From: Fusarium oxysporum f. sp. lycopersici 4287 | Lineage: Eukaryota > Ascomycota > Sordariomycetes > Hypocreales > Nectriaceae | Length of the DNA stretch: 64,000 bases | Direction: 5' to 3' | Assembly: GCF_000149955.1 (NCBI RefSeq) | Contig: NC_030986.1 | Location: 429,298-493,297 of the forward strand | In this document: positions 44,087-55,930 of the stretch, piece after piece | Layout of the letters: each line of letters starts with the position of its first letter | Position numbering within the stretch: position 1 is the stretch's first letter | Notes under the pieces: model-generated | The model's database searches: none | The model's input: only the letters and a program-made list of their open reading frames with translations | Told to the model about the DNA's origin: nothing | Position numbers and translations under genes: made by a program

Positions 44087-45939
44087 TTAGTCCTCCCACT
44101 TGGACGAAACCCTCCACCAAAACTCACACTGCTCATCTCCCCACGTAAACTCAACCAACTCAGCTGCCTTTCCAACCCCCGTCCCCCCAGCCCTCTCATC
44201 ATTCCCCCTCCCAAGTAGCATCGTCTTTCCCTTCCCATCCTCAAACGGGGTCCACTCCGGTCTATGCGAAAACCTTCCCTTTATAGCATTCGGATTCCCT
44301 TTGGTGATGAAACTTGTACAATACGCGTGGAACTGTCCAGAGACTTCCCTCTGCGCAGGTGAAATCTCCCGAACTTCTCGGTTAAACGTCTGATATCGCA
44401 TTTGATCGCCGTGATTGGCGCCAAAGAGGGCGGTTTTGTTGAGGGCCCAGTGGTACAGATATGCGGGTTGGGCGTCTGGGTGGTATGTTGCCCAGATTAC
44501 GGTTTGGCGGACGGGGCATGTATATGCGTAGTGGCCGTATGCTGTCTCGAGGCGTTTGTACTGAGATCCTACGCCGGGAATATCACGAGTGTCGAGATGT
44601 GGTGAGTCTGGGTTTGTTGAGGGATCAGGATACAGCTTCTCAAGTTCCGCAACTTCAGTGGGTGTAAGATGCGGTAGAAGCTCGCGAAAGAAGCCCGTGA
44701 AATCTTCAGGTTTATCGGCTTTTTGGGGGACGTAGAAAGCACCCTCGTTCGCCGCTGAGCCCGTCAAGATGGGAACTCTATGGAACTTGCCAGACTTCCA
44801 TGCCTCGATAGGTCTTCGTGAAATGACATTTCCGTCGATGACAGGCTGCCATGCCCAACGAATCGAAGGATCTGAGCGCCGAAACACCTCTTTTCCTGCT
44901 TTGTCTACGGTCTCTGAGGGAAGTCCTCGAAGACAAGTGAGGATTTTGGGGTCTTTGAGGTTCTTGAAGTGGGAACATGGCGTCAGGTCGAGAAGTTCCC
45001 GGAAGTGCTGGGTGTTGAGAGCAGCGTTTGGGGGGTGGACTGCACGGGCGGTATGAGCTCCTGAGTCCATGATAGCTTTGTGGAAGAGCTTCTTGGGCTG
45101 ATTGATGTCCATGATGAGATGTCCAATCTGTAGTTGTTAGTAACGGTTTGAGACAAAAAAGGAGGCCACTTACACCATGAGCTGCAGCGCTCAGTCCCAT
45201 GATGGTAACATCATCAGGATCGCCACCAAAAGCAGCAATGTTCTCTTGAACCCATTCAAGCGCGACATACATATCCTTTAGACCAAGGTTCAACAGACCT
45301 TCGTTAGCAGTCAACTCAGTATTCAGTCCACCGAATACACCAATGCGATATTGCATGCTAACAGCGATGTACGGTTCTTCTGAGAAAGCAAGCACGGTAT
45401 GCGAGTTATGCATCCTTGCAGCACCGCGATTGAACGCCCCTCCTGGAATAAGAACAGCGACGGGAAGTTTCCCCTTGCTTGGTGTATGGCCTTTCTTACG
45501 CCAGATGTTGATGGTGAGACAATCCTCTGATTCATAGTCTGGACCGAGGACGGGGTCTTTGAGGAAAGGAACGAGTTGTATGCCAGGACATCTTTAAAGG
45601 TCAGTATAAACTTCAACATGATGCTTTGTGAACTCACCTTGGCCCTAGATAGTAAGCTTCGATCGTCTCATTGCTCTCACCCACTAGCTCAGCATGTCTG
45701 AACCGTCGTTCACCAACCGGAGGCAAAGCATACGGAATTCCCATGAATCCCTCCAACGGTTCAGGAAATGTCCCATCATCAACAAACTTGCCAATAATGT
45801 TTCCCTGCTTGATCCTCACAGAAGGCAATGCCTCTGGTACAGAACGTCCAAAGACATCAGGATACGCTGTAAACGCAGCAGCCAAGAGGACAGGCAACGC
45901 AGCCAACCACGTCCACGAACTTCCCTTGCGTTCAGCCAT
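44087..45939 (-). CDS. Type B carboxylesterase with N-terminal signal anchor
   Basis: Three exons: 45939-45638, 45591-45174 and 45127-44087, about 586 residues; introns of 46 nt with donors GTGAGT and GTAAGT. The N terminus has a hydrophobic segment (WLAALPVLLAAAFTAYP), a signal peptide or anchor. Family marks are MGIPYALPPVGERRF, the EDCLTINIW block, an oxyanion-hole region PGGAFNRG, the serine elbow GLSAAAHG near residue 235, the acidic member in SAANEGAFYV, and the histidine in GANHGDQM. The elbow differs from the usual GESAGA: the Glu is Leu and the second Gly is Ala, though the serine is kept. It would hydrolyse esters outside the cytosol. It lies between two transporter genes in the possible catabolic module. 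Confidence 0.83.
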
Positions 45940-46438
45940 GTTTGATTATGATAACATCCAATCTTGAACCATACTACCTACACGATCGTGCTATTTAGAT
46001 GACAGCCATTGACACTTTTCCGTCGGGCGTAACGTCCAGGTTCTCCGGATTAGTTCCCCGAGACTTTCCTATCTGGATGATTTGCAAGGAACCAAGTGGG
46101 AACGCCGATGCACAGAGTTTAGAGCTACGGTTGTTAAATTTGAGATCCGTGCTGATCGGCTACTAAGCTTGGGCTCCGAGACGATAAGTTATCAAGAGAG
46201 GGGGAAGTTGGCCGCGGGAAACCTGTACCCTAGTCAAATGATAGTGGTGGAGTTTGATCTGAAATCCGGGGTAAGCTGCATGCATGCAGGGAGCTCTGAC
46301 GAACGGAACAACGGCAGACTAAGGAACGCTATGTATTCAATGATATCAGAAATATGCTGCTATGAGATGAACTAGACCGACCCACGTATGCTGTCTATCC
46401 AAAACGCCAAGACGATGAGATGCCGAGATAATAACATG
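45940..46438. other. Intergenic
   Basis: About 500 bp upstream of the esterase and downstream of the MCH1-like gene. An open frame at 46082-46375 has no recognisable motif. Confidence 0.35.
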
Positions 46439-48136
46439 CTAAATCACAATTCCACGCTGCGACCATCCACCTCTACCTTTCCAGGCCCAGATCAATAACC
46501 CAACAGCAACCCACACAGTAACAGTCTCAGCCCAATAAGTCGGAGCATAGCACTGTTCACCATAGCAGAATAAATCACCACGTTCTTCACTCCCAGGTGC
46601 AGACTTTGAGTTGTTCGCGCCGTTCTGATACGTCGCTGAGTAGACGAGTCCCCAGAACGTAGACCCTGCTGCGGGAAGCATACCGATGATGCCGAAATTC
46701 GTAGCAAAGTTCTCTACGCCCCAGATGATTGTGACGATCAAGGGCGTGAGACTGAAGATTGCGCCGTAGCCTGCGCCCACAAGACCTGAGACGAGCCAGA
46801 ATCGTTCAGCGTGGTTTTGGACAAGGCCGGATGCGAGGATTAATAGACCGATTGAGAGGAGTGTTGCGAAGAATGCCATGAAGGCGACGCGGGAGATGGA
46901 GAAGCGGTTGCTCACTGCAGAACGGGCATGCGGTGCTTGAACATGCTGTGTCTGGGGATATGGTGCCAGAAGATCTGTTAGAGTTCCGATGAAGATACGA
47001 GAAGCAGTATTGGTGACGCCAAAGATGGACACATGTGTCGCCGCTGAAGTGCGATGGCTTAGGCCTTCCATCTCAGGCGGTGTAAGTGTACCGATGATTG
47101 TACCCAAATTGTTGATAAAAGCCTCGCCTGGTCCAACGATCAGAAGAAACGCCAGAGCAAATGGCCACATGGTGCGATCAGACAGGAACGAACGCGTTTC
47201 AGCGTTGAGGACCCAGTTCTTCTTCCACTTTGCATCGTCTTTCGACGGATCAAGTAGTGCTGAGCCCTCCGTCTCATCACCAGTCGCACCGTAACTCCTC
47301 TCGGACCTGCCGAGTAGAGAGCTCCCATCAAGTAATCCGCTCTGCTCCAGCTCCTCAATGGCCTCGTCGATAAGCTCGTCTTCATCCACGACACGTAATG
47401 TGAACGTGCCCAGCATACCCATGGAAAAGGTCAGAATGGCGAGGAAGAGGAAGAAGCGGAATACGTCCAAGTCGCCCTTGGACCCGTCTGGTCGCGTCTC
47501 AGTGAACAGACGAGTTCCCGCTTGACTCAGCCACATGGGACTCAATCCAAAACAAGTAATGGGCGTAGCGAGCGCCAATCCTCGATAACGACCTTTTCCA
47601 AAATTCTTGGCGCAAGCCGACACAGAAGCCATGTAAAGCGAGCACGTCGCGATTCCGATGCACACAAACGCAAACATCAAAAACGGAACGGACCAATCTC
47701 CATTGACACGATATCCCGGATGGCTGCGAAACTCCAGATCCAATTTTCGATAAACGCCCGCTGCGATGCCATATCCGCTGCCAAAGAGGATTCCTCCCGC
47801 CAGCGCAAGCGGTTTTAGCCCAACGCGATCGCAGATATACCCGATGAGCGAAATAGGAAGGTACAGCGCGACAGAGCCGGCGATAGCGACGGCGTTGACC
47901 TGGAATTGGGTGTAGTGTAATCGAGATTGGAGAAGAGGCGCGTAGAGGGAGAATACGACGATGGAGCCGCAGGCGAGGGCTATGATGTTTGCTGCGATGA
48001 AGGCGATGAAGCGGAGGGCTTGTTTCTCTTTGTTTCGTCGCGCGCGGGAGGATGAGTCGGAGGATGAGGCGTAGGAGCTGTGGGTGGAGATTTGGTCGGC
48101 ATCGAGGCGCGTGTCGTCGGGGGTGGGAGACGACAT
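46439..48136 (-). CDS. MCH1: MFS transporter, MCH1-like monocarboxylate-transporter homologue
   Basis: A single exon of 565 residues. A Ser-rich hydrophilic N terminus of about 40 residues precedes the first helix (FIAFIAANIIALACGSIVVF). The pattern ACGSIVVFSLYAPLLQSRL and the long hydrophilic central loop (residues about 255-310, Glu/Asp/Ser-rich) are typical of the fungal MCH1 group. About 12 helices are visible. Yeast Mch proteins resemble mammalian monocarboxylate transporters but do not carry lactate or pyruvate; the substrate is unknown. The gene is on the same strand as the carboxylesterase, 500 bp downstream, so it could export or store a hydrolysis product, but it may be unrelated housekeeping. 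Confidence 0.82.
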   Translation of the reverse strand: MSSPTPDDTRLDADQISTHSSYASSSDSSSRARRNKEKQALRFIAFIAANIIALACGSIVVFSLYAPLLQSRLHYTQFQVNAVAIAGSVALYLPISLIGYICDRVGLKPLALAGGILFGSGYGIAAGVYRKLDLEFRSHPGYRVNGDWSVPFLMFAFVCIGIATCSLYMASVSACAKNFGKGRYRGLALATPITCFGLSPMWLSQAGTRLFTETRPDGSKGDLDVFRFFLFLAILTFSMGMLGTFTLRVVDEDELIDEAIEELEQSGLLDGSSLLGRSERSYGATGDETEGSALLDPSKDDAKWKKNWVLNAETRSFLSDRTMWPFALAFLLIVGPGEAFINNLGTIIGTLTPPEMEGLSHRTSAATHVSIFGVTNTASRIFIGTLTDLLAPYPQTQHVQAPHARSAVSNRFSISRVAFMAFFATLLSIGLLILASGLVQNHAERFWLVSGLVGAGYGAIFSLTPLIVTIIWGVENFATNFGIIGMLPAAGSTFWGLVYSATYQNGANNSKSAPGSEERGDLFCYGEQCYAPTYWAETVTVWVAVGLLIWAWKGRGGWSQRGIVI

Positions 48137-50279
48137 AATGATGCGGTTGAAGGATGTTTGAGGAGGGAGGGTTTAGGGAAGTTTCATGGTTGAAATAGAT
48201 AGAGTTGGTGAATGTGAATCACGTCAGTTGGGACTGGTCCATCGCGATCCCACGTCATGGGTCATGCTTCGAATCTTACCCCACAATTTTGTGCCGAGGT
48301 CGGACAAAATTCCGGATCAGTCAGAGGCAGACCGTTATCAATCTTATCAATCTTGATAGACTTGATCACGGGTTTCATCAAACTGGCTTGACTTTTGGCT
48401 CGTTGAAAAGTGATTCATGTGTTTCACCGGGTCAGACATGGAGTAAGAAATATCATACACTAAATCACAGCTGATTCACGGCCAGTAAATTTGGAACACA
48501 TGTCTCGGCCGTGCAGTTTGATACAGACAGACTACCCTAGACAGTTACGAACAACAACGGGGCGGACTGTTAAGGGCAAGGCATAGCTGAGACGTGTATG
48601 TCTTGTGTCTTTACAGCAACGACTAAGGTGAGCGAAATTAAATTGGTCGTCCGTCTGATGAAGAAGAACACCTGAACGACACCCAGGAACAGCTGAACAT
48701 CATGGTCGCTTCAGATCTTCCATCATCCCTCCTTTCCACGTGTAACCCGGAGGATTCTTCTAACGATGGGAGCTTGACATGACATGACTGAAGGCGACCA
48801 ACATTGTCAGTAACGACCGCATGATCATCAAATGTGGCCAGCTCTTCAGCACCAGAGGAGAGGTATCAGGTTTTCGAAATGGTGTGTCGTATCCTGAATC
48901 AAAAAAGATGAAACAAGCTCCCTCAATATTCCATGATCGGAAAGCAGGGGCGCTGGCGGGGGAAAAAGGTAGTGATCTTGGGGCGGCGGACCTCTGAGAG
49001 CGGCAGGCTTCCGGTAGTCACCACCGTTGATGGCTTTGAATCCTCCCTGCGGTCTTATTTGCGATCGGTGTTGGTGCGGGATCTTTGTTCCTTGTTTCGC
49101 TGCTCAACTGTTGCTTGTCGCCCGGTGAGTGGGTAGTGAACGCGCCGGTACAGTGAGGGGATATGAAATGCTGAAGTGCTTGCGAGGCATCGGGTACTCT
49201 TCAAGGTTGGGTTGGGATGGCCGTTATTGGAGATTTAGGCACTCCGCCGGGCTTCTTCAGCCGTGGCAGGACGGTCTCGCGGCACATATTATTGCGAGAA
49301 GGCTCATGTGTTCTGTGACGCTTCCCTGAGAGGAAGGACCGCACTTTGTGAACATGGCAGGGGATCAATTGCCTACATCGGGTCTTTTGCGTTGGAGAGG
49401 TGTTGTAGGGAATGAGATATGAGGTAGATCCGCCGCTCATGTTTGAAGGTGATGATAAACAAGTCCTGCATGGAACCATTAGATGCTGTACATCATGAAC
49501 TTGTGAGACGCATACCTTTGCAATAGTGCTCTCAAGCCCCGTCCATTCACACAAGAATCAGGACATCGGCTCCGGTGTTGAGATCAAGCCGGGTATCCCT
49601 TTGTTGACTGGCGGCACTGCAATTGGAGGTTCGCGTCGTCTCCGTTCAATCAACGATGAAGTAAGGATGGTCGCCGGGAGACGTGGCTCAAACGTGGCCG
49701 ACGGTATGCAGAAGCGTCTTGCATGCTTCCAGCTCGACGCAAATCTGTTTCCGAAGCTGCTGTCGTGTTTATGGATGTAGAGCGCGCTAAAACAGTGGAG
49801 TGAAGTGGATGATACTGGAGTACTGCGGACACTACATGTTAGTTGAAACATACCTGATGACATAGGAAACACACCGGAAGTGTCGCTGCTGCAGAATTAG
49901 AATGAAATGAAACGATAGGCGTTGTCACACCCGGAAGAAGGAAGTGTGTAGACTGAGGATGGAATGTACCTTGCAAAACATGTTGGGGTCAATGGACGAG
50001 AGTAAGGAAGATAAGAGTTGAGTGTAAATGAATGCTTCTTGTTTAGCTACAGGCCGCCTGTTCTCGCCGACCACCGGACACCCTCTTCACACACAGATCC
50101 AGTTGTTGTCAACATATATCGATATGGAAATGGCCGTACGCGGCAACCGCTTGTCGAGTTTGCGTTTGGAGCACTCGGCATCCATTTCCTCATCCTTCAA
50201 TAGCTCCATCCTCCGTTTCTTCATCCTTGACGCCGCCTTCCATTTCCTCATCCTTGACAATGGCCTCGCTAAGCTTCGG
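48137..50279. other. 2.1 kb with no supportable gene
   Basis: Several short open frames on both strands (for example 49201-49554 and 49558-49872 on the minus strand) lack a recognisable motif. The minus strand near 49520 has a GTATGC...ATGCAG intron-like pair, so a decayed gene is possible. The final 100 bp repeat short units on the minus strand reading KDEEMEGG and KDEETEDG, leading into the degenerate region that follows. Confidence 0.35.
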
Positions 50280-50696
50280 CAATGAAGTTGACCAGGATCC
50301 TGGCAAAGGAATGTCGCCTGCTTGGCCAGTTCAAGAAGATTGAAAGCAGTCGCTTGACCGCGGACTGCCAGAGCATCGGTGAGCTCCTTGAGGTTGTCAA
50401 GCCGAGCATTGGTGATTATAAGCTCTCAGCCACAGGTCCCAACTGCAAATAACACATCTCGCCGACCTCCTGCACCCCCAAAAATTGGGAGGGCTGAACT
50501 CCGCGCGGAATGTCACCGCCCCCAAGAATGAGGGCGGGAAGATGGTTTGCACCATACACAGAGCGACGTGCAGCCTCCATGACATCGATACCGCGTTCGA
50601 TTCGATGTTCAGTCCGCTCCGCCGGCCTTTCTCTTCTGCTTGGCTGACTTTACGCTGACCACGGGCCCACTCGCCGTTCCTGATCAAGCGCGCCCG

Positions 50697-51905
50697 GGCA
50701 GGGCCTATTGGGGTTCAAAGTTAGCTCCTGAACATGCCTCTCTGTGTTATCGACATACCGCTGTTCACCTCAATATGAGGGATGAGTATTGGCGTTAACA
50801 TACTCAGGAAGCTGGCACAGATAAATGGGGGGTCTCGTAGACCTCTTCGTCGTCGGACGTGGACATGGTAGCGTGCCCTGGGGCGGGATACTGAACCTGG
50901 GATGGTCCTGGGCCAATACCCTGAAGGTGAGGGACCAAGATACATCTACACAGGCAACCCCAGTACGCTGTCACGACGGAGCGAGAAGTATGGCCCTGGG
51001 CCAACACACTGATGGTGAGAGGGGCCCGGATACATCTGAATAGGTTCATGGGACTGTGGATGAGGATGTTGGGGCACGTCCATGTAGGTGAAGCCACGGA
51101 CAGGCCTGTTAGGATGCCAAGTCAGCTTCCACGAATATGCCTCTCAGTGTTCTCGACTTACCACTTTTCACCTCGCTATGAGGGATGGACATTGGCCTCA
51201 ACATCCCCAAGAAGCTGACACAGAGACATGGTCTCGTAGACTTCGTCTTCATCGGGCGTGGGTTTGGGAGCGCGCCCTGGTAGGGCCTGTTTGGTGTCAG
51301 GTTAGCTTCCACGAAGATGCCTCTCAGTGTTTTCGACGTACCGCTTTTCACCATTACCAGCCGAATGCACTAGCCCTGAAAATGGATGGCACTCAAGCGT
51401 CTCATCCATACCTCGCGCTCAAGATAGAAATGAAACCAGGTCCTAGACCTCTCCATTGGCATCCATGCTGGACGGTAGAGCCGCAACGGTTTGAACGACC
51501 TCATTCATGGGCATGAACTTGCCAGTGAGTACTTGCTGTGGCTGGTACTCCTGGCTTGCCATAATCGGGGCGGCCGGTTCGTCGTCGGAACTAGCCTTCT
51601 TGGGCTTGGGGCCCCGATTGCGACCTGGATTGAAGGGTTGATTAGTCGACTAGATTATCGCGACCAAAGGGGGAGCATAAGGTTTACCAGATGTAGTCTC
51701 CTTGACAAGAGTCGCCGGGGCGCTGCCTGATGCTGCCTGATGCTTCAAAGCCTCGATTTTCTTATTGAAAAAGGTCCACTGGTTCATCCGAGTAGCGCGC
51801 CCTAGCAAGGCCTATTGGAGCCTCAAGATTAGCTCCTGCAAACATGCCTTAGTAACTATCACATACCGCTTGTCACCTCATTACGAGGGATGGATGTTCA
51901 CATCA
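50697..51905 (-). repeat. Four diverged copies of a 110-180 bp intron-containing module
   Basis: Copies at about 50697-50880, 51097-51285, 51275-51360 (truncated) and 51795-51905. Shared blocks on the plus strand are AGGCCTRTTNGG, GTTAGCTCCNGAACATGCCT (the branch-site area), GACNTACCGCTTTTCACCTC (the donor) and ATGAGGGATGGA. Read on the minus strand, copies one and two encode matching peptides CASFLSMLTPILIPHIEV and CVSFLGMLRPMSIPHSEV. A separate shorter pair, CTGGGCCAAYACNCTGANGGTGAG, lies at about 50905 and 50998. Confidence 0.7.
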
Positions 51906-52690
51906 CCCATACGTGGGGACGGTACCTGCCCTGAGAGAGGGCGGAGACTTGATGCGGAGCAGAAGCTCTGGCACCAACTGCGGCATACGATGAAGCCCAG
52001 GGTGTTGTCATTCGACTGTTGTTCATGCTTCACCCATGGAGCAGGGGACAGAGGATCATCCCTAGTGGGGGGAAGGTCGAGAGCCGGTGAGATGATGCCA
52101 GCGCGTTGATCGAGAATCCGAAGGTTGTTGTGTTTCGCAAATGCAGTGCAAAATACAGCAGGTGAACGGGGAAATAGCAGGGCACCCAGCATGAGGGGAG
52201 GAGCGAGATCCGCTTTAGAGGCGGTCTCTATCACCCTCTGCGTGGGTCATACTCCGGAGGTGGCACTCAACATCGCCCCGATTTGAATGGGGTCATGAGC
52301 TGTGATAGTCTTGAGGGCTGTCGACAGGGCCTTGACGCTGGCTTCCTCGGAATCAAAGTAGTCTTGATCCTGGAGAGTTGCGGGGTAGTCAAGCGAGCAC
52401 CCGACGATGGAGAGGCGAGGACAGGATCCGCCTCAGAGGCGGTCTCTATCACCCTCCGACGTGGGTCTCACCCCGCAGCAGACACTCGGCAGTATCACCA
52501 AAGTCCGAAAACTTGGGATCGCCTCATCTGTCAAATGTCAGTGTCGAGTCCAACGAAGATGCTCGGGGGGCGTCACTCACGCGTTGAACCTCTGCTGGGT
52601 CCGGTACGCTCTCGACATCCCTTGAAAATCCACGGGTGGAAATAATTCTCACGCCAGGTCGTACTGCATGAGGGGTTAGCATCGATCTTT

Positions 52691-52846
52691 CTTGCTCCCA
52701 AGAGTCATACTTACTTGTGACTGTGAGCGTTGGCTGGCCGAGGTCTCGATGAACCTGGGCAAGGCCGGCCGTCTTACTCCCAGGAGCCATACTCACCTAT
52801 GGCAGTGAGCGTTGGCTGGCCAAAGTCACACTGGGCCTGAGCGAGG
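52691..52846 (-). repeat. Two tandem copies of a 75-bp intron-edge module
   Basis: 52691-52765 and 52774-52846 share CTYRCTCCCARGAGYCATAC and GTGAGCGTTGGCTGGCC. On the minus strand each copy encodes GQPTLT followed by a GTAAGT or GTGAGT donor. Another duplicated block (GAGGCGGTCTCTATCACCCT) occurs at about 52218 and 52435. Confidence 0.75.
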
Positions 52847-53375
52847 CGGTGCTCATGGTACGAAAGGGACTGGGCGATGAAAAGTCAGTTCAACTCTCGA
52901 TGTCACCCAAGAGCTGTGGGATATTCCAATGAAAAGCATACCTTGTTGATTGATAGTTAAAACATACGATATCTCAACGAGATATATCAAGCCAACACAG
53001 TGAAGAGACTTGTGCATTTGGGAAGTGCGGTGCGCAGTGTTAAGAAATATTGTTTGTTGTGAAGGAGGTAATGAATGTTTGGATGAAGGAGAATGGATAA
53101 GAAATATTTTTTGTGTGTGTTGGAAAATTATTGTGAAATTATTGGGAGCTTTTGTTGTGAGGAAGAAGGCCAGGAGGTGACAGTGCCAGAGAAGTGGATC
53201 ATGTGACCAGTGCAATATGCAGATGTTGCCCAAGTCAAGTCCTCTACAGGAGGGGAACTTGCCTTGGTAACACTCAAATCTCAACTCCGCAAAACCCGTC
53301 CATTTTCACTTTTTTCTTTACCACTGACTAATTCTGATCGGTCTACACGCATAGACGCGTCTAAGACTTGCAGTC

Positions 53376-55238
53376 ATGAACGAAAATGACAAGTCCTTGC
53401 TCGCAGCCTCCCGGAAGGATGAGCTCGATACTCTCTTCGCCAGCCTGTCACCCTTTGACATCCTCTACCTCAGAAAGAAAATCTCCGAGACCACAATCGT
53501 CCTTGCTGGACTAGAGAAGCTACCCCCTGAGATGGTGTGTGAGATACTGAAGTATTTCGACTTTGACGACTACCGTGCTTGCCTCGCTGTGAGTAAGAGC
53601 TGGAAAGCCAAGTTTGGGCAAAGGGAGACGATGGCTCAAGCACTCCATAACTTCTTCCCTGGCCTCGTGCCCATGAACCCCAAAGATCACCCCCAAAAGC
53701 TCTTCTCGCTCGAGCTCAACAAGCACCTCAAGTGGATGCATCCTCACGATAGCCGAACGTGGACTCCGTGGGATCTGTCCACAAACCACTTCTTCTCCCG
53801 GCAGAGTGCATCAGTCCATTCCAAAGGTGTTCCGTGGCCCTTCCTGTACAACAAGGGAAGGCTGGTGTGGCAGCTGTCGACGCGGATCATCATCGTTGAC
53901 GACATACGCAAGGCGAATCGGGAGAGATTCAGCCCTCTTGCTAGTGCCATGAGAGGCGGGAGATTCCAGGCCGCTGCGATAAGCGATCAATTCCTGATCC
54001 TTCTCGACTTAGAGGCAGGACTGAACAAAATGTAAGTGACGAGCCAGCATTTCTTGGGATATGATCACTGACGTCTCTAGCCATGTCGCCAAGATGGATA
54101 CCAGAGACTGGGTTGAGCTTACGCTCCCTACTGGTCTCGATCACGCATATGTAGACTTGAGGAAGATGTTCTTTGTTACTACAAATGGACAAATCTTTAG
54201 CTACAGCTGGCGTGAGTCTCTTGAAAAAGTAGACCTGTCTGGAATTGGACATGCCTTTGGCCCCCAGCCAGGTTGCTATGGCTTGGCGCAAGTCCTACCA
54301 CATCCTCAGCACGATAATGTTTTCTTCGCCGTCTGGGCGCTCTCCCACCCTGCTCGTGGTAAGTTCAACGATCCCCCGCTTCTCAACAGTGACTGACGCC
54401 AGTAGATCCGAGCCTCTGTACTCTGAAAGTGGTGAAGTTCAAGGACGGAAAGATTGTCGCCACCAAGACCAAGTCAATCCCCAACCCGCTGCAAAACCCC
54501 CAGCCGGGTTGCAACGAGGTCACCCGAGTGGCCATCACCTTCTCCAGCCGCAAGTCTGACGACCACGGCACTTACACCCTGGCCACCTACCGCTTCCAGG
54601 GCATCGAGAAGAGGAAGCTCGAGCTCTGCGACTGCTGTGACCCCAAGACCTTGAAGGGAGATTGGAATGTCATAACCTTCAACCTCTTCACAGAGTCCTT
54701 CGCCAACCACGAATTCCTCTCCGCAGACCCGGACCTCCGGTGGAACGGCCCTCGGGCTATGCAACATCATCGTAACGTCAAGAGACTTGCAGACGCCCAT
54801 TTCTGGAAGGGAGATCTCGTCCTTGCGTCATCCATCACGTATGATGACCTAGGTCCTCAAAACCAACCGGAGTATTATACAGAAACTCACCTGGAGACTC
54901 TCCGACCCCTCGACAGACCGGCAGCGCCCGTGCCCCAATGGAGACCTATGAGACACGCAGACCCTGGACAAGTACTACGAACAAAGGTGTTTCAAGATGA
55001 CGACTTTCTCATTGTGCCCAGTTTGGGTGGAGTGGCACTCTACAAGCCGGAGAAACAGGCGCCGAACGCAGGGACGCTCTTCGACCACACCCTGCCATCT
55101 CAGGAACTGGTGCGGGAAAGTCTCCCGTTGAAGTTCCAGTTCTGGCAGAATGCCAGGTTCATTGAGCTGAAGCATGAGGATGATCCGGTGGAGGATGATG
55201 AAGGCGGGGACGATGAAGGCGGGGACGACGGGAATTGA
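53376..55238 (+). CDS. F-box protein with acidic tail
   Basis: Three exons: 53376-54031, 54081-54358 and 54406-55238, about 588 residues. Introns of 49 and 47 nt have GTAAGT donors; the second acceptor (GCCAGTAG) could also be used three bases earlier, adding one residue. The F-box is at about 48-85 (LEKLPPEMVCEILKYFDFDD then CLAVSKSWKAKFG). The rest looks like an irregular beta-rich body with repeated short strands (GRLVWQLSTRIIIVDD; VFFAVWALS; DFLIVPSLGGVALY), as in many fungal F-box proteins with a propeller-like C-terminal part. The last 20 residues are Asp/Glu/Gly-rich with a duplicated DDEGG unit. SCF adaptor function is inferred. The gene is divergent from the degenerate duplicated region. 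Confidence 0.72.
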
Positions 55239-55930
55239 GGAGGGAACATGGTAGCGGCGAGCTGCCCCAGCCAATCATTGCCGTGTGGTGTCAACCGCAG
55301 GTCTGTCCCAGGAGGAACGAGAGTTCCTCGAAAACTACCGCCCGAGGATCTGCTTAAGCAAGAGAGGGTGCAGCCCAGGCCGCTACCAATTCAAAAGCTG
55401 GCGGTCCCAAGCAGTGGACATGGACTAGATGAGGCCACTCCTGTCCAATCTCCTGAGAAGTATCCTCCTGTTGCCGAGTCTAGTAGCTTGGTTCGGTTTG
55501 CCCCTTCGACGAACGCCCCTCTGGCTATCTCTCGAGTTTCACAACTGTTGGCGGTTTTCGCTTTTCTCTTTGTGTTCATCGATAGAGGTTAGATCATCTT
55601 TATGTTATTGTTGTTGCTGAGCGTTAGGCTGATCAGGTTGGGGGTAAGTTAAAAAGACTATCTTGCTATTGCCCTCAGAGCTTTGAGTGGATTCCCAATC
55701 GAAGGGCCATCAAAGATCGTGAGGATGAGGACGGCGATCCTGGCGTTAACGGAAAGGGATGAACAGGACCCCTAGATAATTGCTACTGGTGTTAGAGATC
55801 ATGTATGGCATTTGTATTGAGACTTTATTCCACTATTTCTTAATTCGCGATATCCTTACTGTTATGTGAACATGGTAACATCGGAACGAGATAGCGCAAG
55901 AAAGTTACGGGATCAATTGATCTAACGGTA
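55239..55930. other. Intergenic
   Basis: A 114-codon open frame at 55248-55592 starts just after the F-box gene stop and ends in a hydrophobic run, but it has no start context or family that I recognise. It is probably 3' flank. Confidence 0.35.

Larger units (their letters stand above)
50280..53020 (-). pseudogene. Degenerate multi-exon gene region built from duplicated exon-intron modules
   Basis: I do not recognise a family. The minus strand has many good splice signals and stretches of protein-like sequence, but no frame runs through. Near 50400-50640 a coherent piece reads VMEAARRSVYGANHLPALIL and then GEMCYLQLGPVAESL; just beyond, in another phase, ARLDNLKELTDALAVRGQ and AFNLLELAKQATFLCQDPG. 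Between 50.7 and 51.9 kb four diverged copies of one module occur, each with a donor (GTATGT, GTAAGT, GTACGT), a GCTAAC/GCTGAC/GCTAAT branch and an acceptor before GCCCTRCCAGGGC or a variant. Further up, 52.2-52.85 kb holds two more duplicated modules. A possible first exon starts MHKSLHCVGLIYLVE near 53019. It could be a rapidly evolving intron-rich gene, a decayed one, or a set of gene-fragment duplications. Confidence 0.4.

Noticed and set aside
39845..48136. Reading the amidohydrolase to MCH1 run as a secondary metabolite cluster
   Set aside because: No polyketide synthase, non-ribosomal peptide synthetase, terpene cyclase or pathway regulator is present in it.
49500..49740. LNTGADVLILV on the minus strand as a retroelement aspartic protease
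   Set aside because: Stops lie on both sides within 15-20 codons, and no reverse transcriptase, integrase or LTR is seen nearby.
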